This document shows positions 16,116 through 22,481 of a stretch of 23,296 nucleotides of DNA, piece after piece. Below the pieces are notes generated by a model. That model searched no databases, was not told the DNA's origin, and was given only the letters and a program-made list of their open reading frames with translations. A program made the position numbers and the translations under genes. The DNA is from a virus. The stretch lies in IMG/VR virus record IMGVR_UViG_3300046459_000238, positions 1 to 23,296 of that record; one strand, given 5' to 3'. Position 1 is the stretch's first letter; every line of letters begins with the position of its first letter.

Positions 16116-17464
16116 TATCTAAATCCTCCGCCAAATGCTGTTCTGAGTATCTGCACTCTGTTGTATAAGTTCTGTGCCTGTGCCGCAGTCAGGCCGTGCG
16201 CCACACAGATAAAAGACATGACTGCGTTACTAAAGCCTTGTGCGACTCCAGCAACATTCTGAGCAAAAGCAGTTAGCTCTGTGGCGTTCAACACCCCAGC
16301 GGCTCCAGCGTTGCTGCCAACATTCACGAAAGGAACTGATGAACTTGCGAAGTATAAGTCCATCGCGGTCGCCGAAGTTCTGGACGTGATATAGAATCCA
16401 TTTCCGGGAGAGGCTGCTGTGATGCGCGCGGTAGCGAAAGCGTAAAAGTCCGTGATTACGTGAAACCCGAATGCCTGATAATCTGACAACAACGACCAAG
16501 TGTTTGCTCCTCCTCCGTCGTAGTTCCCAAGCTCTACTCCCTGGCTAGTCGAATTTTTTGTGTAATCATACATGGCAAGAACGCCATCGGTAACAGTCAC
16601 CCCGCATGTATTGGTTATTAGCCCGGTCTGCAAATACTTAGTGGACCCGTTGCCCGCGAGACCATTAACTGTCAGGTCTCCCGAAACAAAATTGTGATTA
16701 GTCCATAGAGCGTTCCCCGCCGTCTTAATCATCGGAGTGAGTGCAGCAGTAAGAGAGTCCGGCGCAATTCCAACCGCAGAAATCATCAGGGAGTCTGTTC
16801 CGTCCTGGTTAAGTCCGGAGAGGAAATCGGAAACTGCGTTCATACTCGCAGCCGATGGCAGCGAGCCTCCGTTCGTCACCACCTGAAGTCCCCAGGCGTT
16901 TGAACTGCTGGTGCTGGCTGCCGCGCAGGTGTTCGAAGTAAAAACGCGTCCCACGTTATCGGTCACTTGCAGAACGAAATTTCCGTCGTAAAAATTCTGC
17001 CAGTTCGCGATGCTCAGCGTCGCTGTATCGGCCCCGGAAATATCGCCTCCGTTCGACAACGGCGAGCCATTCCGAAACCACTGATACGTGAACGGGGGCG
17101 CTCCGCCGACAATGGGAAAAGTATAAAAGGACCCTGTGCTACCGGTGATGACAGTCTTAGAGTTCAATATCGACACAAAGATATTATCTCCGCCGTATGC
17201 AGCAGGCCAGCCGGTGCCTCCGTTCCGGGTAGCTATCTCTTGCCCCACGGTGTAAGACTCCATGTCGTCTACCGAGATAGTCCCCAGGTAAGTATTGCGG
17301 TCTGTGTATGGGGCTTTTTTGCACCACCCGGTCCCCTGATTGAGACCGTTGACAGTCGCTCCCACCGTGTAGGACTCCATCGTGTCAGTCAGGAGCCCGC
17401 CCGTGAGCATCGGAGGGCAGCGAAAAATGCCGCCGCTTCTTCGGTTGATGACGGGATTAGGCAT
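16115..17464 (-). CDS. Ig-like / lectin-like adhesin, copy 2 (449 aa)
   Basis: The start is ATG 17464 (MPNPVINRRSGG), because the same N-terminus begins the paralogue at 20379-21746; the longer frame to 17689 runs through two other genes. Residues 27-94 hold two copies of a D-x-h-E-S-Y-T-x-G...NGGTGW motif. Residues about 100-180 form an Ig-like domain (GSFYTFPIVGGAPPFTYQWF, RNGSPLSNGG, ATLSIANWQ, LQVTDN). The C-terminal part contains IAPDSLTAALTPMI, then LWTNHNFVSGDLTVNGL and GNGSTKYLQTGL, a lectin-like (LamG-type) pattern I recall in phage tail proteins. It ends AQNLYNRVQILRTAFGGG. Likely a surface-exposed receptor- or glycan-binding protein. It overlaps the 53-aa gene by 8 bases. Confidence 0.7.
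   Translation of the reverse strand: MPNPVINRRSGGIFRCPPMLTGGLLTDTMESYTVGATVNGLNQGTGWCKKAPYTDRNTYLGTISVDDMESYTVGQEIATRNGGTGWPAAYGGDNIFVSILNSKTVITGSTGSFYTFPIVGGAPPFTYQWFRNGSPLSNGGDISGADTATLSIANWQNFYDGNFVLQVTDNVGRVFTSNTCAAASTSSSNAWGLQVVTNGGSLPSAASMNAVSDFLSGLNQDGTDSLMISAVGIAPDSLTAALTPMIKTAGNALWTNHNFVSGDLTVNGLAGNGSTKYLQTGLITNTCGVTVTDGVLAMYDYTKNSTSQGVELGNYDGGGANTWSLLSDYQAFGFHVITDFYAFATARITAASPGNGFYITSRTSATAMDLYFASSSVPFVNVGSNAGAAGVLNATELTAFAQNVAGVAQGFSNAVMSFICVAHGLTAAQAQNLYNRVQILRTAFGGGFR
17183..17386 (-). repeat. Two ESYTxG...NGGTGW repeats in adhesin copy 2
   Basis: Residues 27-56 (DTMESYTVGATVNGLNQGTG...) and 66-93 (DDMESYTVGQEIATRNGGTG...) are about 40 residues apart. The same pair occurs in copy 1, so the motif appears four times in the window. 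Confidence 0.6.
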
Positions 17465-17618
17465 TTGGGTCTGGTATGTTTTTGACCACGAGAACGTATT
17501 CCGGCGCGCCTGCCGTCTTCGCGCCCCCGCGCGGAGATTTGCACTTGCTGGAATAAACATGCTCCTTGTCCCGCAGCACGGGAATGGCGCACGACTTGTT
17601 TCCTTTGTGGCATCCCAT
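17457..17618 (-). CDS. Small cysteine-containing protein (53 aa), unknown
   Basis: The ATG at 17618 lies one base after the stop of the fibre gene. The frame runs 53 codons to TAA at 17459-17457, overlapping the start of the adhesin by 8 bases (ATGCCTAA). The product begins MGCHKGNKSCAIPV, has three cysteines (C3, C10, C26), many Lys/Arg, and ends EYVLVVKNIPDPNA. It fills the only gap between two otherwise coupled genes, and its start and stop fit the window's coupling pattern, which favours a real gene. No family recognised; a small zinc-binding or accessory virion protein is possible. Confidence 0.6.
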   Translation of the reverse strand: MGCHKGNKSCAIPVLRDKEHVYSSKCKSPRGGAKTAGAPEYVLVVKNIPDPNA

Positions 17619-17619
17619 A

Positions 17620-18735
17620 TTACGCGATTCGAATGTGCGTGAACGTGGTGCCCTGCCACATTATCGAGGCGTGCGAGGCTGTGCTGCACTCGCCGTAGAG
17701 CGTGATTGTCTGGTTCGGGTTCAGCGTCTCAACAATGGAAATCAAAGTAATCTGCCGATACTGGCCCGCCGTCGTGGTCTCCCACCCGGAGATAGTTTGC
17801 TGACTGCCCACTACGTCCGCCGCCGTGTTGTCGTTGACGAGCTTCAGAGAGCAGAAGTCAGCGATATTAATTAACGCCGCGTCTGCGAGAATCATCGCGG
17901 TAACCATGACCAAATACTTCCCGGCCTCAACCGCCAAAAACTGCGGGATGGAAGTGCCGAAATCAACCGTCGCAAATGGGTTTGGTAACGGGAAATTAGT
18001 TCCCGCCGTGGCAGTGTATACGCCGTTCTCCGTGGTGAACGAGGAGCCGGGGTCACCTTTGTCGCCCTTGTCGCCTTTGATGGAGTCGCCTTTACGCCCC
18101 TGGACGCCAGGGATGCCGGATTCGACAACGAGCTTGCCCGCCGCAATCGTTGCTGGCGCTGAGGACAGAGCTTGAATGAGCGTCAGGAAAAGCGTGCCCG
18201 CGCCGTCTGCACTATTGACCACATACCATCCGGACGTGTCGATAAACAGATAGGTCCCGGTCAGGTTCACCGCCGGGTTGTTGGCCGTGAATACCGCAAC
18301 GGTCGGCGCGGAGAGTGACGGCTGTGTGAAAGAGGAAAGCGTCACCGTGTATGCATTATTCCCGTTAGTGCCTGAATTGCCTTTATCCCCTTTGTCGCCT
18401 TTTAGCCCAACAATGCCATCCATGAACAGGCGGAGGAAATAACAGGCGAGCCCTTCATCGGTTCCGCGCGGGTTCGCCGGGAGACCTACGTCGAGGCTGC
18501 ACGGCAGAGACCAGACGACCTTGCCGTCCACTTCGGTTTTGACGACTTCGCCAAAAAACTGCGTGGTGAAATTAGAAATCTGGCTCGGGAGTGATTCGCA
18601 CTTGGCCGAGTTGTGAGGGCCGCGCCCGCAGGGATTCTCGCAGCCGAGATTTTCCTTGCTGCACCCGTCGAGGAAATTTTCCTTGCGGTCTTCGTCACCG
18701 TCGCCGCAGTTCGAGCATTTGTGTGTATCACTCAT
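17620..18735 (-). CDS. Collagen-like tail fibre with Cys-rich N-terminus and C1q-like tip (371 aa)
   Basis: Residues 1-48 are Cys-rich (CSNC, GCSKENLGCENPCG, KC). Residues 49-108 contain a conserved-looking globular segment (SLPCSLDVGLPANPRG, GLACYFLRLFMDGI). Short collagen-type Gly-x-y runs occur at 107-120 (GIVGLKGDKGDKG) and 207-230 (GIPGVQGRKGD, KGDKGDKGDPG), separated by a beta domain of about 85 residues. Residues 260-371 resemble a C1q/TNF-type jelly roll (AGKYLVMVTAMILAD, FCSLKLVNDNTAADVVG, ITLYGE, GTTFTHIRIA). The architecture suggests a trimeric fibre with a receptor-binding tip. No good Shine-Dalgarno at ATG 18735. It is followed one base later by the 53-aa gene. Confidence 0.75.
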   Translation of the reverse strand: MSDTHKCSNCGDGDEDRKENFLDGCSKENLGCENPCGRGPHNSAKCESLPSQISNFTTQFFGEVVKTEVDGKVVWSLPCSLDVGLPANPRGTDEGLACYFLRLFMDGIVGLKGDKGDKGNSGTNGNNAYTVTLSSFTQPSLSAPTVAVFTANNPAVNLTGTYLFIDTSGWYVVNSADGAGTLFLTLIQALSSAPATIAAGKLVVESGIPGVQGRKGDSIKGDKGDKGDPGSSFTTENGVYTATAGTNFPLPNPFATVDFGTSIPQFLAVEAGKYLVMVTAMILADAALINIADFCSLKLVNDNTAADVVGSQQTISGWETTTAGQYRQITLISIVETLNPNQTITLYGECSTASHASIMWQGTTFTHIRIA

Positions 18736-18755
18736 TTGTCGTAAATGTCATTTGC

Positions 18756-18771
18756 GTAACACGTATGTTAC
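18756..18771. repeat. Inverted repeat between lipoprotein and fibre genes
   Basis: GTAACACGTATGTTAC has 6-base arms (GTAACA/TGTTAC) around a 4-base centre and covers the lipoprotein stop codon. It has no T-run, so it is not a classical terminator. It could be a protein-binding site or chance. Confidence 0.3.
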
Positions 18772-19532
18772 AATTTCTTTGCTACCGTCTTCACTACCGC
18801 TTGAACGTCGGTGTCCTGCGCGCCGTTCTGGGCGGCAGCGAAACCCGCCGTCACCTTGGCCGCGACTATCGGGTCAAGCTCTTTGCCCACCCACGCAAGA
18901 AAATCTTTGCTGCCCGCCACTACCTGAGTAAGGCCCTTGCCTGCCAGCGTGCCCGCCACGTTCATAGCGCCCACGCCCACGGCAGCGCCGGGGTTAGCCG
19001 CCGAGGCAACAGTCAAAGCGGTCTTGGCCAGATGCCAACCAACGAAAATAATCAGCACGAAGCCGCCCGCGTAAACAAAATACGGAACAGACACCGCGCC
19101 GGTGCCCTCGATTTTCTTTCCGGCGTTCTCGTTGTTTTCCACTGTAAAAGAGTCCAGCTTTTTCTCCAGTTTGGCAATCTGCCCCCGAAGGTCCGCAATG
19201 AGTGCGTCAGTCTGAATGTTCGCAGTCGCTTTAGCGGGAGCGCCTACCGATTCCGCCACGACCGCAGTGAGCTTTTCAGTCTCCACAGCAGGGGCAAGAA
19301 TATTAGTGCTAGACCCCTCAGCCAAAGCGGCGTGCAGAGTATCAGCGGCTTTCTCGTTTGCTTTCTGAGCAGCTTCTCGCTGCAATTCTTTTTGCTTCTG
19401 CGTAGCCGCAGGAACTTTATGCACCTTGTCCTGAAAAAATTCAACTGGCTTCGGTATCAGACTTGTGCAACCGGCTGCGCTTATCGCGACGGCGGCGACG
19501 AGAAGTAGCGCCTTTATTCTCTTTATTTTCAT
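18768..19532 (-). CDS. Lipoprotein with coiled coil and second membrane segment, possible unimolecular spanin (254 aa)
   Basis: ATG 19532 has AAAGGA four bases upstream. Residues 1-22 form a lipoprotein signal: KIKRIK, a hydrophobic stretch, then SAAGC with the lipid-bearing Cys22. Thr at the next position favours outer-membrane sorting. Residues 44-70 and 108-135 are helical or coiled-coil (KQKELQREAAQKANEKAAD; LRGQIAKLEKKLDSF). Residues about 149-168 are a membrane helix (PYFVYAGGFVLIIFVGW). An Ala/Gly-rich C-terminal domain of about 85 residues follows. Cys22 is the only cysteine. An outer-membrane lipid anchor plus an inner-membrane span is the layout of unimolecular spanins such as T1 gp11, although the long tail after the span is unusual. 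The first 92 bases overlap the holin-like gene in another frame, a typical lysis-gene arrangement. Confidence 0.65.
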   Translation of the reverse strand: MKIKRIKALLLVAAVAISAAGCTSLIPKPVEFFQDKVHKVPAATQKQKELQREAAQKANEKAADTLHAALAEGSSTNILAPAVETEKLTAVVAESVGAPAKATANIQTDALIADLRGQIAKLEKKLDSFTVENNENAGKKIEGTGAVSVPYFVYAGGFVLIIFVGWHLAKTALTVASAANPGAAVGVGAMNVAGTLAGKGLTQVVAGSKDFLAWVGKELDPIVAAKVTAGFAAAQNGAQDTDVQAVVKTVAKKL

Positions 19533-19704
19533 ATTTTCCTTTGATGATGTGGTAGATGGTGTAGAGCCCTGCGATTAACTGGACCAGTATGAGCAGGGTG
19601 GACATGATAGGAGTGATTTTCGTGATAACATCGTGAATGCCTTGTAAGGTGATATTCACCCCCGCGAGCGTGATTAATCGGTCGTTAAATTGCGGAGTGC
19701 TCAT
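19441..19704 (-). CDS. Small membrane protein, holin-like (87 aa)
   Basis: The start is ATG 19704 (MSTPQFNDRLITLAG); the longer frame to 19725 would use codons of the previous gene. One membrane helix spans about residues 33-54 (IMSTLLILVQLIAGLYTIYH). The C-terminus is strongly basic (RRRRRDKRSRLHK), predicting a cytoplasmic tail. The N-terminal 30 residues could form an amphipathic helix. Size, topology and the out-of-frame overlap with the lipoprotein gene suggest a holin. No endolysin is visible here, so the assignment is inferential; a spanin partner or a membrane anchor are alternatives. Confidence 0.55.
   Translation of the reverse strand: MSTPQFNDRLITLAGVNITLQGIHDVITKITPIMSTLLILVQLIAGLYTIYHIIKGKYENKENKGATSRRRRRDKRSRLHKSDTEAS
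19537..19542 (-). promoter_or_regulatory. Shine-Dalgarno AAAGGA for the lipoprotein, inside the holin-like gene
   Basis: AAAGGA then AAAT then ATG 19532. It supports independent initiation of the overlapping lipoprotein within the holin-like coding sequence. Confidence 0.6.
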
Positions 19705-19716
19705 AAAATTATGCGA
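19702..19716 (-). repeat. 15-bp junction repeat, copy at the 3' side of the 221-aa gene
   Basis: Minus-strand TCGCATAATTTTATG: the stop of one gene, four T bases, then the ATG of the next. It is identical to 20372-20386. The core CATAA-TT-TTATG is also an inverted repeat. Confidence 0.5.
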
Positions 19717-20374
19717 GTAGGACAACCGCCATGTCGTTGATTTCGCACACTACGGCAGTGTCGCCCCACCACACGGAGACTGCATTCAGCGGCCCGGCGG
19801 ATTCATCAAAAGGAATTGTTACCGCGCCGGTGTAGGCATGCTGGCCAAAAGAAGGAGTAGCAGCAATAACCTGGGTAAAGAACTGAGCAGAAGTGCACCC
19901 GGTAAAACCGCCGTTGATGTTCGGACCGAACATAAAAACAGAATAGTTGGGACTACCTTTGAGTATGTCCACAAAAATCATATCTTGGTTCGCCGAAGTA
20001 TTCGTCGTGCCAGCTTGCAGAAATGTGCGCAGAATACTCGTCCCAATCGTGGTCGTGGTTCCCACTTTTTTCATCGCGGCCAAGGTCATATCAAACTGGG
20101 CTCCGTTATAGGACCCCCCTACAACATTCCCTGCCCCTATGAAATTCGTAGTGAGATAGTCGCCTACCATGTTCGTGACGCCGGAACAGAACCCCATAGC
20201 GAAAGATGCCCCGCTGGTTATCTGAGTGTTGGGGCTTAGCATAAGACGTAAACCCAGCCGGACCTTACTCCAGTTCGCGGGAAGTGTGACTCCCCTGGCC
20301 CAAGTTGAATTGGACATGGAAATCACGTTGTCGTTTGCCGCGCTGATTACTCGTGTTTGAATCGTAGAAGACAT
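19709..20374 (-). CDS. Adhesin-cassette second gene, copy 1 (221 aa, beta-rich)
   Basis: The start is 4 bases after the Ig-like adhesin stop. It is a paralogue of 15444-16115 with shared segments at the start (NSTWARGVTLPANWSKVRLG), middle (GDYLTTNFIG; DMIFVDILKGSPNYSVF), FFTQV and the end AVVLLA. It is beta-rich with Ser/Thr/Gly/Asn loops, three cysteines and no signal peptide. A trimeric appendage or accessory adhesin subunit is plausible, but no family is recognised. It is bounded on both sides by an identical 15-bp sequence that includes its own start region and the next gene's start. Confidence 0.65.
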   Translation of the reverse strand: MSSTIQTRVISAANDNVISMSNSTWARGVTLPANWSKVRLGLRLMLSPNTQITSGASFAMGFCSGVTNMVGDYLTTNFIGAGNVVGGSYNGAQFDMTLAAMKKVGTTTTIGTSILRTFLQAGTTNTSANQDMIFVDILKGSPNYSVFMFGPNINGGFTGCTSAQFFTQVIAATPSFGQHAYTGAVTIPFDESAGPLNAVSVWWGDTAVVCEINDMAVVLLA

Positions 20375-20386
20375 AAAATTATGCGA
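20372..20386 (-). repeat. 15-bp junction repeat, copy at the 5' side of the 221-aa gene
   Basis: Minus-strand TCGCATAATTTTATG, identical to 19702-19716. The two copies lie exactly at the borders of the 221-aa gene. Confidence 0.5.
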
Positions 20387-21746
20387 AGCCTCCGCCTAGA
20401 GAAACTCTGAGCGCTTGTGTTGCGTTGAAAAGTGCCTGACCGTTTGCGGAACTGAGTCCATCCTGGACACAATAGAATGAAAACCGGGTGGCGTTCGCAT
20501 GGAACCCGGATTCTCCGTGGTAACCACCAAAGGCCATTGTTCGGTTGATTGGACCTTGCGTGTTGTTAGTGTTGCCGGTCCCCACAGACCCCCAAGCTAC
20601 TCCAGAGCTTGCTAAGTATAGTGTGTGAGAATTCGAAGCCGTCCTAGAGTCCATGATAAAATACCCAGCGGCCCCCAGGGTTGCTATAATGTCGATGCCT
20701 CCGGTTTCGAGACCATTTGCAAAAGTGCAAGTGCCGTTAAACGCGCTTCTCGGACCCCCGCCTAATCCAGGTCTGTTACCCGCTTGGTCGGAAATGTATC
20801 CTATCAAAAAATTGTCAATCGTTGGGACGCCGGGCGAACAGTAAATACTAAAGCCCATGTTCGCGGCAGTGAAGGAGGCTATAGCAGTGCAGTCAACCCC
20901 GGTGTCGTAGATTAAGCCATTGCAGTTTATCCCCGCCGTGGTTACTGACGGAGTTCCAGCGCCGCTAGAATGCCCGCTATAGTAAGTAAACCCAACCGTC
21001 GCAATATACGGGGTCAGCGCAGCTACCAAACTATCCGGAGCAATCAAGTTGACGTGATACAGATTTGCCCTGATGCCTGCGGTGGTGACTGCGGCGTCCC
21101 AGGTGTCGAAAGCCGAAATGGTGTTTGTGCTAGGCCAGCGTCCGCCGTTCGTGACTACTAGGTTAGCCCAAATTTGCGCGTTAGTCGTCCCCACTGAAGC
21201 GGCGCACGCTTGCGATGGCACAACTCTGCTAGTCGTGTCCGTGACGTTGCATGTATAAGATGCCGCGTCCGAATTCTGAAAATTAGAAATCCCGAGCGTG
21301 TTGGTCAGAGCGCCGGTGATGTTACCGGTGTTCGTTAGCGCGACTCCGTTTTTATACCACTGATAGGAATACGCCGGAAATCCGCCGCTTGCTGTGGCGA
21401 AAATACTGAGCGTGCTACCTGCGGTCGGGACTGCTGCCAAGTCAGAAATTACAACAGAAACGTCGTCCGCTTCGTATGCAGTAGCCCAAGCACCGGTGCC
21501 GCCGTTCAGGGTCCGAAGATTCACTCCGCCGGTGTAGGACTGAAAATCGTCGGTGGTGAGAATCCCCAGGTATGCCGTCCGGTCCGCGTAACTGGCCAGC
21601 TTGCACCATCCAACGCCGCCGCTGAGATTATTCAACGCGGCTCCGCTGACGTAGGACTCGAACGTGTCAGATTGTTCTCCGCCCACCTGCATAGCGGGGC
21701 AGCGGAAAGGTCCGCCGCTCCGCCGGTTGATGACTGGATTCGGCAT
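20379..21746 (-). CDS. Ig-like / lectin-like adhesin, copy 1 (455 aa)
   Basis: The start is ATG 21746, overlapping the upstream stop as TAATG; the extended frame to 21830 is a shadow of the previous gene. The N-terminus MPNPVINRRSGG matches copy 2 (16 of the first 18 residues). Residues 27-95 hold two ESYxxG...NGGTG repeats. Residues about 102-185 are an Ig-like domain (GSTLSIFATASGGFPAYSYQ, WYKNGVALTN, LGISNFQNSDAASYTCNVTD) with Cys166 at the classical strand-F position. The C-terminal part has IAPDSLVAALTPYI and a lectin-like region, then ends ALFNATQALRVSLGGGFA. Copies 1 and 2 are much more diverged after residue 200, as expected for receptor-binding regions. Likely virion-surface adhesin. 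Confidence 0.7.
   Translation of the reverse strand: MPNPVINRRSGGPFRCPAMQVGGEQSDTFESYVSGAALNNLSGGVGWCKLASYADRTAYLGILTTDDFQSYTGGVNLRTLNGGTGAWATAYEADDVSVVISDLAAVPTAGSTLSIFATASGGFPAYSYQWYKNGVALTNTGNITGALTNTLGISNFQNSDAASYTCNVTDTTSRVVPSQACAASVGTTNAQIWANLVVTNGGRWPSTNTISAFDTWDAAVTTAGIRANLYHVNLIAPDSLVAALTPYIATVGFTYYSGHSSGAGTPSVTTAGINCNGLIYDTGVDCTAIASFTAANMGFSIYCSPGVPTIDNFLIGYISDQAGNRPGLGGGPRSAFNGTCTFANGLETGGIDIIATLGAAGYFIMDSRTASNSHTLYLASSGVAWGSVGTGNTNNTQGPINRTMAFGGYHGESGFHANATRFSFYCVQDGLSSANGQALFNATQALRVSLGGGFA
21465..21668 (-). repeat. Two ESYxxG...NGGTG repeats in adhesin copy 1
   Basis: Residues 27-56 (DTFESYVSGAALNNLSGGVG...) and 66-94 (DDFQSYTGGVNLRTLNGGTG...). Same arrangement as in copy 2. 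Confidence 0.6.
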
Positions 21747-22390
21747 TAATCCTGCAAGATGCCGAAGGTGATTTGAACGTCGGTGGTCGCTGCGAAGGTC
21801 GGTGTGCCCGAAGTAACCACGGCAGCCCATAGAGAAGTGCCGGACGCTTTGAGCGCGATGCCCAAGCTGGTCTCGTGCGCTACCGCTTTGCTGTTCACGG
21901 TGACGTAGTCAGAAGCCGCCACGGAAACATGGGCGATGACTTTTAGGTCGTCGGTCGAGAAAACGAAAGCCGCTTTGTCGGTGATAGTCGCAGCCGTTGG
22001 GTCTGCGTCGAAAATGAAAATATCCAGAGCGGCCTTTTGATTGGCCCGGTCCAGAACGATGATGGACTCTAAAATGCCAGTGCCTACCGAAGTAAGCGCG
22101 CCGGTTAGAGTGCGTTTGCCGCCTACCGCGTTGCCTGCGGAATATCCGGAAGCAGTGACAGCAGTGGCGTCTTTGATGACGGTCGTTTTGCCGCCCACGT
22201 TGCCGGTTACAGCAGCGTTGAGTTGCGAGCCCGTAGGCTGGACGACTGTGACGTTACCCGTGACGCCTACATTGCCGGATACAGTTGTGCCCGTGCTTCC
22301 GCCGGTGCCGCCTGTGCCGTTTAGCGTATCGAGAATTTTGCGGAGGATATTGTATTGGTTGTCCCCCTGCCTGAAGGTTGTGTCTGACAT
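21746..22390 (-). CDS. Phage structural protein, possibly head decoration or head fibre (214 aa)
   Basis: Residues 1-25 are helical (NQYNILRKILDTLNG), then a Gly/Thr linker and a repetitive V-T-G-N-V stretch (about 38-70). Residues 90-214 form a beta-rich domain (ILESIIVLDRANQKAALDIF, IFDADPTAATITDKAAFVFS, DLKVIAHVSVAASDYV, LWAAVVTSGTPTF) of a type I recall from hypothetical proteins beside phage capsid or tail genes. There is no cysteine. No clear Shine-Dalgarno at ATG 22390. It is the first gene after the capsid-gene hairpin. Structural role likely; exact location in the virion unknown. Confidence 0.65.
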   Translation of the reverse strand: MSDTTFRQGDNQYNILRKILDTLNGTGGTGGSTGTTVSGNVGVTGNVTVVQPTGSQLNAAVTGNVGGKTTVIKDATAVTASGYSAGNAVGGKRTLTGALTSVGTGILESIIVLDRANQKAALDIFIFDADPTAATITDKAAFVFSTDDLKVIAHVSVAASDYVTVNSKAVAHETSLGIALKASGTSLWAAVVTSGTPTFAATTDVQITFGILQD

Positions 22391-22402
22391 AAGTCTAACG
22401 TG

Positions 22403-22455
22403 AAAAAAAGTTTTTGTTGTTGTGATAAGGGGCGGCAGTGTTGGCTGCCGCCCCT
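22403..22455 (-). terminator. Strong hairpin after the capsid gene, possible intrinsic terminator
   Basis: AGGGGCGGCAG and CTGCCGCCCCT form a perfect 11-bp GC-rich stem with a 6-base loop (22428-22455). On the minus strand a run of seven T lies 18 bases further on (22409-22403), too far for a textbook terminator. It could attenuate transcription after the highly expressed capsid gene or protect the 3' end of its message. The 91-bp gap 22391-22481 holds nothing else I can identify. Confidence 0.55.
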
Positions 22456-22481
22456 CAGTGTTCCCCTACCCCTAAGAGCGG

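Noticed and set aside
17465-17689. Upstream extension of adhesin copy 2
   Set aside because: It would run through the 53-aa gene and the end of the fibre gene; the paralogue shows the real start.
18756-18771. Inverted repeat as transcription terminator
   Set aside because: Only 6-base arms and no T-run on either strand; listed as a low-confidence repeat only.
15444-21746. Diversity-generating retroelement acting on the adhesin genes
   Set aside because: No reverse transcriptase or template repeat is visible in the window, and the C-terminal differences between copies are not limited to A-derived positions as far as I can see.
21747-21830. Upstream extension of adhesin copy 1
   Set aside because: The extra residues come from the end of the previous gene in another frame; the paralogue begins at the same MPNPVINRRSGG and the TAATG junction fits.
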